From: CALBPI01 sp039821605
Lineage (GTDB): Bacteria; Pseudomonadota; Gammaproteobacteria; Steroidobacterales; Woeseiaceae
Direction of reading: 5' to 3'
Assembly (NCBI GenBank): GCA_039821605.1
Contig: JBCBNV010000002.1
Coordinates: 558,001 to 622,000, forward strand
Length of the DNA stretch: 64,000 nucleotides
Part shown: piece after piece, positions 8,176 through 15,611 of the stretch
How the letters are laid out: each line of letters starts with the position of its first letter
Position numbering within the stretch: the stretch's first letter is position 1
Notes under the pieces: generated by a model
Database searches by the model: none
The model's input: the letters and a program-made list of their open reading frames with translations, nothing else
What the model was told of the DNA's origin: nothing
Position numbers and translations under genes: made by a program

Positions 8176-9870
8176 TCACGCAGCGCCGACGCGCCTGAGA
8201 ACGTCGTCACGCTTCAGCATTTCGGCGCTTTCGGCCCTGCGGAAGCGGTACTCGAAATCACCCGTCGCCAGGCCACGATCACCAATCGTGATGCGGTGCG
8301 GAATGCCCAGCAGCTCGGCGTCGGCGAACTTGGCGCCGGGCCGCGCGTCGCGGTCGTCGTAGAGCACCTCGACGCCCGCTGCGAGCAGGTCGGCGTAGAG
8401 CGCATCGGCGGCCTCGCGCACGGCGTCACTCTTGTGCGCATTGATGGGCACCAGGATCACCGTCCAGGGGGCCAGCGGCTCGGGCCAGATGATGCCCGCA
8501 TCGTCATGGTTCTGCTCGATCGCGGCGGCCACGATGCGCGTGATGCCAATGCCGTAGCAGCCCATGGTAACCGTCAGCGCAGAGCCGTCTTCTTCCTGCA
8601 CCGTCGCGCCCATGGCGTCCGAGTATTTCGTGCCGAGCTGGAAGATGTGGCCGACCTCGATGCCACGCGCGATCTCGAGTGACCCGGCGCCCGTAGGCGA
8701 GGGGTCGCCCGCGACGACGTTGCGCAAATCCACGGATTCGGGTGCGGGCAGATCGCGACCCCAGTTCACGCCCGTCAGATGCACGCCCTTGTCATTGGCG
8801 CCGCAGACAAAGTCCGCGAGCTCGGCCGCCGCGTGATCGACGAACAGCGGGATTTCGAGCCCCACGGGACCGACAGATCCCGGCGGTGCGCCCGTAGCTT
8901 TCACGATCTCGGCAGGCTCGGCCATGGTCAGCGGCGTGGCGACACCGGGCAGTTTTGCGGCCTTCACGGCGTTGAGCTCATGGTCGCCGCGCAGTGCGAA
9001 CGCAATCGGTCCCCCGTCGCCAGCGACGATCAGTGTCTTCACGATGCGGTCCGCGCTCACGCCCAGTGCCTTGCAAACGTCCTCGATGGTCTTGGCGCCG
9101 GGTGTGTCGACACGCGCCATCTCGGCCGCGGCCGCGGGGCGCGCGGCAGCCGCCGGCGCCGGTGTCATCTCGACATTGGCCGCGTAATCATCGGCGGGGC
9201 AGAAGGCGATGGCGTCCTCACCCGAGTCCGCCAGAACGTGGAACTCCTGTGAGCGGCTGCCGCCGATTTCGCCCGAGTCGGCGTCTACCTTGCGGAACGT
9301 GAGCCCCATGCGTTCGAACGCACGCGTGTAGGCCTCGGCCATGGCGTCGTAGCTGGCCGCGAGTTCTTCGGCATTGCGCCCGAACGAGTAGGCATCCTTC
9401 ATGATGAACTCTCGCGAGCGCATCACGCCGAAGCGCGGGCGAATCTCGTCGCGGAATTTGGTCTGGATCTGGTAGTAGCTGATGGGCAGATCGCGGTAGG
9501 AGCGCAACTCGCGGCGCGCCACGTCGGTGATCACTTCCTCGTGCGTCGGGCCGACACAGTAGTCGCGCTCGTGACGGTCCCGCATGCGCAACAGCAGCGG
9601 GCCGTACTGGTCCCAGCGGCCCGACTCGCGCCAGAGCTCCGCGGGCTGAACCGCGGGCATGAGCAGCTCGAGCGCGCCGATCGCGTTCATCTCCTCGCGT
9701 ACGATGGCCTCGACTTTGCGCACGACGCGCAGGCCGATTGGCATCCAGGTGAAGATGCCAGAGGTGAGCCGCCGGATCATGCCCGTGCGCAGCATGAGCT
9801 GGTGGCTGACGACCTCGGCCTCGGCCGGAGTTTCCTTCTGCGTCTTGAGATTGAGGGCGCTGACTTTCAT
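8176..9870 (-). CDS. proS: prolyl-tRNA synthetase, bacterial type with editing domain
   Basis: Charges tRNA-Pro. From the ATG at 9870 it has 564 residues, the bacterial length. Class II motif 1 lies near TSGIFTWMPIGLRV, motif 2 near FRDEIRPRFGVMRSREFIMKDAY, and motif 3 near TMGCYGIGITRI. Between motifs 2 and 3 is the YbaK-like editing insertion (ADDYAANVEMTP through DFVCGANDKGVHLTG) that removes mis-charged Ala. The frame stays open upstream to 10662, across the divergent gene, but that extension is unrelated to ProRS. On the minus strand a TACAAT (9907-9902) could be the -10, giving about 25 bases of leader. Confidence 0.97.
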   Translation of the reverse strand: MKVSALNLKTQKETPAEAEVVSHQLMLRTGMIRRLTSGIFTWMPIGLRVVRKVEAIVREEMNAIGALELLMPAVQPAELWRESGRWDQYGPLLLRMRDRHERDYCVGPTHEEVITDVARRELRSYRDLPISYYQIQTKFRDEIRPRFGVMRSREFIMKDAYSFGRNAEELAASYDAMAEAYTRAFERMGLTFRKVDADSGEIGGSRSQEFHVLADSGEDAIAFCPADDYAANVEMTPAPAAAARPAAAAEMARVDTPGAKTIEDVCKALGVSADRIVKTLIVAGDGGPIAFALRGDHELNAVKAAKLPGVATPLTMAEPAEIVKATGAPPGSVGPVGLEIPLFVDHAAAELADFVCGANDKGVHLTGVNWGRDLPAPESVDLRNVVAGDPSPTGAGSLEIARGIEVGHIFQLGTKYSDAMGATVQEEDGSALTVTMGCYGIGITRIVAAAIEQNHDDAGIIWPEPLAPWTVILVPINAHKSDAVREAADALYADLLAAGVEVLYDDRDARPGAKFADAELLGIPHRITIGDRGLATGDFEYRFRRAESAEMLKRDDVLRRVGAA

Positions 9871-9942
9871 CGGGCCTGACCGGCGGTTAAACGATCGCGC
9901 ATTGTAACGATCTGCAGGGGTCACCGCATGGCCCGAAGCGGT

Positions 9943-9948
9943 TAGAAT
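9943..9948 (+). promoter_or_regulatory. -10 element TAGAAT of the PSD-like gene (leaderless layout)
   Basis: TAGAAT is followed by six bases (CCGCGC) and then the ATG at 9955, the same geometry seen at the purM/DUF2066 and queG/nnr intergenic regions. Confidence 0.5.
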
Positions 9949-9954
9949 CCGCGC

Positions 9955-10599
9955 ATGCGCCGACATTCCGCTTTTGCTGCCGAGGGGTTCTGGCCCTTTA
10001 CCGCCTGCGCCACGATCGCATTGTTGCTGATCAAGTTCGCAGGTCCGGTATGGGCGCTCACGATGCTCATCCCCATGGGCCTGCTGCTCGCGCTGTTCCA
10101 GGACCCACAACGCGACATTCCCATGCTGCCGCTGGGCGTCCTGGCACCCGTGGACGGCAAGGTGCTCGGCATCAACCGCTGCCGCTCGGGGCTGCTCGAG
10201 CGCGAGTCCATGCGCATCATCATCCGCGTCGATCCCATGGGCGCCTACACGGTCCGCGCGCCGCTCGAGGGCAAGATCCTCGACCCGCGCGACAACGCGC
10301 GCGAGGGCTCGAAGATGACGGGGCGCAGTGGCCTCTGGATCCGGGGCGACGGTGGCGACGATGTCGTGGTTGCGTTCTCGGGCGGCGGCTGGCTCGGCGT
10401 GCCGCGCGCATTCCGGCGCTACGGTGAACGGATCGGCCACGGTCACCGCGCCGCCTTCCTTCGGCTTGCGCGTCGCTGCGAGCTCTACATGCCCGCCGAC
10501 GTCCTCGTGCGTGTCGAGGTGGGCGACACCGTGGTCGCCTCGGTCACGGAGCTGGCCGAGTTGCGTCGCGACATCAAGGTGACCGCAGACCCGTCCTGA
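9955..10599 (+). CDS. phosphatidylserine decarboxylase-like protein lacking catalytic residues
   Basis: A 214-residue protein built like the short (archaeal-type) PS decarboxylases: two N-terminal membrane segments (about 13-48), the family entry motif GVLAPVDGKV (61-70), the RAPLEGKI strand (101-108), and a C-terminal beta-rich end. Two features required for activity are missing. The conserved His before RAP (usually HVNRAP) is Tyr98. The Gly-Ser self-cleavage site that makes the pyruvoyl cofactor (usually RFGSR) is replaced by R170-L-A-R-R174. It is therefore unlikely to decarboxylate phosphatidylserine. It precedes pssA by 61 bp, which supports a lipid-related role, possibly structural or regulatory. 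Alternative: a divergent enzyme with another chemistry. Confidence 0.75.
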   Translation: MRRHSAFAAEGFWPFTACATIALLLIKFAGPVWALTMLIPMGLLLALFQDPQRDIPMLPLGVLAPVDGKVLGINRCRSGLLERESMRIIIRVDPMGAYTVRAPLEGKILDPRDNAREGSKMTGRSGLWIRGDGGDDVVVAFSGGGWLGVPRAFRRYGERIGHGHRAAFLRLARRCELYMPADVLVRVEVGDTVVASVTELAELRRDIKVTADPS

Positions 10600-10660
10600 T
10601 GTCGCCTGCGCTGTGCGGCCCTGTTCGCCGCGTGGCCGCGCTTCGTGGCACACTTTGACC

Positions 10661-11497
10661 ATGCTGGACCAGAACGAACGCCATCGCGGGCGCGGGATTT
10701 ACCTGTTGCCCAACCTGTTGACCACGCTTGCGTTGTTTGCCGGTTTCTACGCGATCGTTGCCGCGATCGACGGCAACTTCATCCGCGCGGGGATCGCGGT
10801 ATTCGTGGCCATGGTGATGGACGGTGCCGACGGTCGTGTGGCCCGCATGACGAGCACGCAGTCGACCTTCGGCAAGGAGTACGACAGCCTCTCCGACATG
10901 GTCAGCTTCGGCCTCGCGCCGGCCGTGGTGGTCTACCAATGGGGTGTCGCAAGGCTGGCCGAGTACTCCGTCGCCTGGGGTCGGATCGGCTGGCTCGTCG
11001 CATTCCTGTTTGCCGTGTGCGCGGCGTTGCGGCTGGCACGGTTCAACGCGCTGCCCTCGAAACTGGGCAAGGCCTGGTTCCAGGGCTTGCCGAGCCCGTC
11101 GGCTGCGGCCCTCGTCGCGGCGTTCGTCTGGTTGAGCGCCGACTACGGCCTGAGCGGCCTGGGCGGGCTCGTGTCAGGTTTCGTGATCACGGCTGCGGCG
11201 GGTGCGGCGATGGTCAGCAACCTGCATTACTACAGCTTCAAGACGATCAACCTGGGCAGGAAGGTCTCGTTTGCGTCGTTGCTGCTCGTGCCACTCATCA
11301 TCGCGCTCATCTCTATCGAGCCGCCGCTGGTGCTGTTCCTGTTGTTCTTCGTGTACGCCTTGTCGGGGCCGCTGACCTGGTGGATGGCGCGGCGCCCGAG
11401 TCGTCTTGCGACACTCGACGACGAAGGGGAGGAGACGCAGGACGAGGATCACGATGCCGCCACGGAGACAGATGCGGAGTCTTCCGGACGTGGCTGA
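10661..11497 (+). CDS. pssA: CDP-diacylglycerol--serine O-phosphatidyltransferase
   Basis: Integral-membrane enzyme making phosphatidylserine from CDP-diacylglycerol and serine. It has 278 residues from the ATG at 10661; an in-frame ATG further upstream adds only low-complexity sequence. The CDP-alcohol transferase signature is near residues 50-75 (MDGADGRVARMTSTQSTFGK, then YDSLSDMVSFG). About seven to eight hydrophobic helices follow, with the PssA-type FNALPSKLGKAWFQGLPSPSA loop. The acidic C-terminus (EGEETQDEDHDA) is cytoplasmic. It overlaps the uracil-DNA glycosylase start. Confidence 0.92.
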   Translation: MLDQNERHRGRGIYLLPNLLTTLALFAGFYAIVAAIDGNFIRAGIAVFVAMVMDGADGRVARMTSTQSTFGKEYDSLSDMVSFGLAPAVVVYQWGVARLAEYSVAWGRIGWLVAFLFAVCAALRLARFNALPSKLGKAWFQGLPSPSAAALVAAFVWLSADYGLSGLGGLVSGFVITAAAGAAMVSNLHYYSFKTINLGRKVSFASLLLVPLIIALISIEPPLVLFLLFFVYALSGPLTWWMARRPSRLATLDDEGEETQDEDHDAATETDAESSGRG

Positions 11498-12266
11498 GCA
11501 AGGCCTTTCGGCGCGACAGCGCGCCTACCTTGATGCCATGGGTTTCGATGTGCTCGTGTCTCGCGAGGCCGTTGCAGGGCCCGTGGCCGAGGCGCCGGTG
11601 ACGCCTGAACCCGCTGCGCCCGTGGCCCAGACGCCGGTGACGGCGGAACCCGCAGCGGCCGGGCGCGCGCCGGCAGATGCGCCCGATCCGGGAGCGGCGG
11701 ACACCGACCTGCATTGGCAGGCGCTGCGCCAGGCCGTGGCGCGCTGCACGAAGTGCCGCCTGCACGAAACGCGCACCCAGTCCGTGTTCGGCGCAGGGCC
11801 TCGCGCTGCGCGACTCATGGTGATCGGCGAGGCGCCGGGCGCTGAGGAAGACCGCACCGGTGAGCCGTTCGTGGGCCGTGCTGGACAGATGCTCGACGCC
11901 ATGTTGCGCGCCATCGGCTGCGACCGTGACACTGTGTTCATCGCCAACACGATCAAGTGCCGGCCACCGGGTAATCGGGATCCGCGCGTCGATGAGGTCA
12001 CCGCCTGCAATGACTACCTCGAACAACAGCTCACCGCCGTGGCGCCCGACGTCGTGATCGCTGTGGGCCGCATCGCTGCGCAACGTCTGCTGCAGGTCGA
12101 CATGCCGCTGGGCCGCATGCGCGGCAAGACGCACGCCTTGCCTGGCCGTGACGTGCCACTTGTTGTGACCTATCACCCGGCTTACCTGCTGCGCGAACCT
12201 GCGCAGAAGGCACGCGCGTGGGAAGATCTGAAGCGCGTGCGCGCATTGCTTTCGGGGGGCGCATGA
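11472..12266 (+). CDS. uracil-DNA glycosylase, family 4 (Fe-S)
   Basis: Removes uracil from DNA. It has about 264 residues. The catalytic domain (from about residue 80) has the 4Fe-4S ligand pair CTKC, the active-site loop VIGEAPGAEEDRTGEPFVGRAG and the second motif VVTYHPAYLLR. Family 4 enzymes occur widely outside enterics. The ATG at 11472 is chosen because GGAG lies four bases upstream; 11454 (ATG) and 11490 (GTG) are alternatives, all overlapping pssA. The first 75 residues form an Ala/Pro-rich linker containing two near-identical 12-14-residue repeats (APVTPEPAAP / TPVTAEPAAA), with a matching direct DNA repeat at about 11578-11652. Confidence 0.9.
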   Translation: MRSLPDVAEQGLSARQRAYLDAMGFDVLVSREAVAGPVAEAPVTPEPAAPVAQTPVTAEPAAAGRAPADAPDPGAADTDLHWQALRQAVARCTKCRLHETRTQSVFGAGPRAARLMVIGEAPGAEEDRTGEPFVGRAGQMLDAMLRAIGCDRDTVFIANTIKCRPPGNRDPRVDEVTACNDYLEQQLTAVAPDVVIAVGRIAAQRLLQVDMPLGRMRGKTHALPGRDVPLVVTYHPAYLLREPAQKARAWEDLKRVRALLSGGA

Positions 12267-12730
12267 GCGCGGTCAGCGACATTCTGGTCCCGTCGGTGCG
12301 GCCCATGAATCACGAAGACCTCGATGCCGTGGCGCGCATCGAGCAGCAAAGCTACGACTACCCCTGGTCCACGGGCATCTTTCGGGACTGCCTGCTGGCC
12401 GGATACCTGTGCCTCGTGATCGAGCAGGGCGGGGAATTGCGCGGTTACGGCATCCTTTCTGTTGCGGCCGGCGAGGCCCATGTGCTCAACGTTTGTGTGG
12501 CGCCCGCATTTCGGCGTCGCGGTTCGGGACTCGCGATGCTGCAACAATTGATCGCCGAAGCGCGTACGGCGCGAGTAAAACGCATGTTCCTCGAGGTGCG
12601 CCCATCGAACCTCGCGGCCATCAACATGTACAAAGGCATCGGCTTTGCTACGATCGGCCGCCGCCGCGACTACTACCGCGCGGCAGACAACCGGCGTGAG
12701 GACGCGCTGGTTCTCGCCCTGACCCTGTAG
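12263..12730 (+). CDS. rimI: ribosomal protein S18 alanine N-acetyltransferase (RimI)
   Basis: GNAT acetyltransferase of 155 residues. The acetyl-CoA loop is NVCVAPAFRRRGSGLAML (about residues 70-87), and the C-terminal FLEVRPSNLAAINMYKGIGF segment is diagnostic of RimI. The ATG overlaps the glycosylase stop as ATGA. An in-frame GTG at 12218 would extend it by 15 residues but lies inside the upstream gene. Its substrate is inferred from the family. Confidence 0.9.
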   Translation: MSAVSDILVPSVRPMNHEDLDAVARIEQQSYDYPWSTGIFRDCLLAGYLCLVIEQGGELRGYGILSVAAGEAHVLNVCVAPAFRRRGSGLAMLQQLIAEARTARVKRMFLEVRPSNLAAINMYKGIGFATIGRRRDYYRAADNRREDALVLALTL

Positions 12731-12740
12731 CGGAGCCCCA

Positions 12741-14321
12741 ATGAGCGCTATCGGAGCCGAGGTCGGCAGGCGCCGCACCTTTGCCATTATTTCGCACCCA
12801 GACGCCGGCAAGACGACGCTGACCGAAAAGCTGTTGCTGTTCGGCGGCGCCATTCAGCTTGCGGGTACGGTCAAGGGCCGCAAGGCCAGCCGCCATGCCA
12901 CCTCCGACTGGATGAAGCTCGAGCAGGAGCGCGGCATCTCCGTGACCTCGTCGGTCATGCAGTTTCCGTTCGGCGACACCGTGGTCAATCTGCTGGACAC
13001 CCCGGGCCACGAAGACTTCTCCGAGGACACTTATCGGACGCTGACGGCCGTCGACTCGGCGATGATGGTTATCGACTGCGCCAAGGGTGTCGAGCAACGC
13101 ACGATCAAGCTCATGGAGGTCTGCCGTCTGCGCGACACGCCCATCGTGACCTTCATCAACAAGCTCGACCGCGAAGGCCGCGAGCCCATCGAACTGCTCG
13201 ACGAGATCGAGTCCGTGCTCGATATCGCCTGCACGCCCATCACCTGGCCTATCGGCATGGGCAGCCGCCTCAAGGGTGTCTACCACCTCCTCGAGGACCG
13301 CATCTACACCTACCACGCGACCGACAGGGAGCGCGCCGGGACGACCGAGACCATCGATGGGCTCGAGAGCGATGCGGCCCGCGAACTGCTCGGCGACGAC
13401 TGGCAGGATTACGCCGACGAGATTGAGCTCGTGCGCGGCGTGTACGCCGAGTTCGATCGTGAGACCTACCTCGCGGCCAAACAGACCCCCGTGTATTTCG
13501 GTTCTGCCATCTCCAACTTTGGTGTGCGCGAGCTGCTCGCTGGTTTTGTCGACAGCGCGCCGCCGCCGCAGGCGCGCGCGGCCGAAGAACGGCTCGTGGA
13601 CCCCGACGAGCAAGAGCTCACGGGTTTCGTCTTCAAGATCCAGGCGAATATGGATCCCGGCCACCGCGACCGTATCGCGTTCATGCGCTTGTGTTCGGGT
13701 CAATTCCGGCCGGGCATGAAGGTGCGGCACATGCGCCTTGGCAAGGACATCAAGATTCCCGAGGCCATCACCTTCATGGCCGCGGATCGGCAGAAGGCCG
13801 ACAGTGCCGTGGCCGGCGACATCATCGGCTTGCACAACCACGGCACGATCAACATCGGCGACAGCTTTTCCGAAGGCGACACGGTCAATTTCACGGGCAT
13901 ACCGAGTTTCGCGCCCGAAATTTTCCGCCGCGCCATGCTCGCGGACCCGCTGCGGCTCAAGGCGCTGCACAAGGGGCTGGCACAATTGTGTGAAGAGGGT
14001 GCCACGCAGTTGTTTCGCCCGATGCGCAACAACGACCTGATCCTGGGTGCCGTGGGCGTGCTGCAGTTCGATGTGGTCGCGGCCCGCCTGCGCGACGAGT
14101 ACAACGTCGAGTGCCGCTTCGAGTCCGTCAATGTGCACACAGCGCGCTGGGTCGAGTGCGACGACGCCAGGATGCTCGAGGAGTTCAAGCGCAAGGCGCA
14201 CGACAACCTCGCCATCGATCATGGCGGGGCGCTCGTCTATATTGCCCCCACGCGGGTCAATCTCGACCTGACCCAGGAGCGCTGGCCCGACGTTACGTTC
14301 CGGGCCACGCGCGAGCTCTAG
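12741..14321 (+). CDS. prfC: peptide chain release factor 3
   Basis: GTPase that ejects RF1/RF2 from the ribosome after termination. It has 526 residues, full length. G1 is SHPDAGKTTLTEKLL (residues 18-32), G3 is LLDTPGHEDFSEDTYR, and G4 is FINKLDREGREP. The switch-1 region KASRHATSDWMKLEQERGIS is typical of RF3. Domain 3 ends with VNVHTARWVECDDARML. An SD-like CGGAG precedes the ATG. Confidence 0.97.
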   Translation: MSAIGAEVGRRRTFAIISHPDAGKTTLTEKLLLFGGAIQLAGTVKGRKASRHATSDWMKLEQERGISVTSSVMQFPFGDTVVNLLDTPGHEDFSEDTYRTLTAVDSAMMVIDCAKGVEQRTIKLMEVCRLRDTPIVTFINKLDREGREPIELLDEIESVLDIACTPITWPIGMGSRLKGVYHLLEDRIYTYHATDRERAGTTETIDGLESDAARELLGDDWQDYADEIELVRGVYAEFDRETYLAAKQTPVYFGSAISNFGVRELLAGFVDSAPPPQARAAEERLVDPDEQELTGFVFKIQANMDPGHRDRIAFMRLCSGQFRPGMKVRHMRLGKDIKIPEAITFMAADRQKADSAVAGDIIGLHNHGTINIGDSFSEGDTVNFTGIPSFAPEIFRRAMLADPLRLKALHKGLAQLCEEGATQLFRPMRNNDLILGAVGVLQFDVVAARLRDEYNVECRFESVNVHTARWVECDDARMLEEFKRKAHDNLAIDHGGALVYIAPTRVNLDLTQERWPDVTFRATREL

Positions 14322-14345
14322 ACGCCACCAACACGGAGCGAAGCC

Positions 14346-15611
14346 ATGGCCCTGAAACTGCTGAAGAAGCGACCCATTTTGGGCTGGGTGCTCTATGACT
14401 GCGCCAACTCCGCGTTTGCGTTGTCCGTCGTGGCCACGCTCTATCCCATCTTTCTGAGTAACTACTGGGCTGAGGGCACCGAGGCTTCCCTGGTGACAGC
14501 GCGCCTTGGCCTGACGACGGCGGCGGCCAGCCTGATCATTGCGTTTGTGGCCCCTGTGCTGGGCGCCATTGCGGACGCGGGCGGCGCGCGCAAGCGGTTT
14601 CAGATCGTGTTCACGGGCCTGGCACTGACGTCGACGGGCGCGCTGTACTTCGTCGGCCAGGGCCAGTGGCAAACGGCGCTGGGTTTGTATCTGATCGCGC
14701 TGGTCGGCTTCTACGGCGCCAACACGTTCTACGACTCACTGATTATCAACGTTGCGAAACCCGACGAGTTCGAGCAGGTGTCGGCGCTCGGCTTCAGCAT
14801 GGGCTACGGTGCCAGCGTGCTGCTGTTTCTGTTCAACCTCTGGATGGTGCAGTCGCCCGAGACCTTCGGGCTAGCCGACGCCGCGGTGGCGACGCGGATT
14901 GCGTTTGCGCTGGTCGCCGTGTGGTGGCTTGTGTTCACGATCCCGCTCGTGCTGTTCGTGAAGGAGCAGAAGAACAAGGGTCCGTCGCTGGGACGCGCCA
15001 TCGTCGATGGCTACCGCACACTCATCGAGACGTTTCGAGAGGTGCGCAAGTACAAGAACCTGGGCCTGTTCCTGCTGGCTTACTGGCTCTACATCGACGG
15101 CGTGCACACGTTGTTTCTCATGGCCACGAATTTTGGTCTGCGCCTCGGCTTCGAGCAGAACGACCTCATGCTGGCGCTGCTCATTACCAACATCATCGGG
15201 GTACCCGCGACGCTGGGCTTCGGCTGGCTCGGTAACCGCATTGGCCCCAAGCGTGCGATCTACATCGGTGTGAGCGTGTACCTGCTCATCGGGCTCTGGG
15301 GACTCGTGCTCGAGGAAGTCTGGCAGTACTACGCCATGGCGATTGGCGTGGGGCTGGTGCAGGGCGGCGTGCAGGCCATGAGCCGCTCGCTGTACGCACG
15401 CCTCGTGCCGCCCGACAAAGCGTCTGAATTTTTCGGCTTCTACTCGATGCTGGGCAAGTTTGCCGCCATTCTGGGGCCGCTGCTCATCGGACTGCTGGCG
15501 CTCGTGAGTGACGACCCGCGCGTGTCGGTGCTCGCGTTGATTCCGCTGTTCGTGCTCGGGCTTATTGTCCTGACGCGCGTCGACGTCACCGACATCGAAC
15601 CCGCCCGCTAA
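14346..15611 (+). CDS. MFS transporter, UMF1 / Atg22-like family
   Basis: Twelve-helix permease, 421 residues, of the Atg22-like UMF1 family: the N-terminal signature GWVLYDCANSAFALSVVATLYPIF, the loop GFYGANTFYDSLI, and the central LAYWLYIDGVHTLFLMATNFG. Family members are linked to amino-acid or metabolite efflux, but no substrate is proven for bacterial members. It lies 24 bp after prfC. It overlaps the converging transglutaminase gene by 4 bp. Confidence 0.88.
   Translation: MALKLLKKRPILGWVLYDCANSAFALSVVATLYPIFLSNYWAEGTEASLVTARLGLTTAAASLIIAFVAPVLGAIADAGGARKRFQIVFTGLALTSTGALYFVGQGQWQTALGLYLIALVGFYGANTFYDSLIINVAKPDEFEQVSALGFSMGYGASVLLFLFNLWMVQSPETFGLADAAVATRIAFALVAVWWLVFTIPLVLFVKEQKNKGPSLGRAIVDGYRTLIETFREVRKYKNLGLFLLAYWLYIDGVHTLFLMATNFGLRLGFEQNDLMLALLITNIIGVPATLGFGWLGNRIGPKRAIYIGVSVYLLIGLWGLVLEEVWQYYAMAIGVGLVQGGVQAMSRSLYARLVPPDKASEFFGFYSMLGKFAAILGPLLIGLLALVSDDPRVSVLALIPLFVLGLIVLTRVDVTDIEPAR

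Noticed and set aside
9871..10662. N-terminal extension of proS
   Set aside because: Same frame remains open upstream, but it is antisense to the PSD-like gene; ProRS sequence begins at the ATG at 9870.
12648..14672. 674-codon open frame on the minus strand across rimI, prfC and the MFS start
   Set aside because: It is antisense to prfC, whose GTPase motifs are clear. High-GC codon bias leaves the complementary frame open; the product is His/Arg/Gln-rich with no fold-like pattern.
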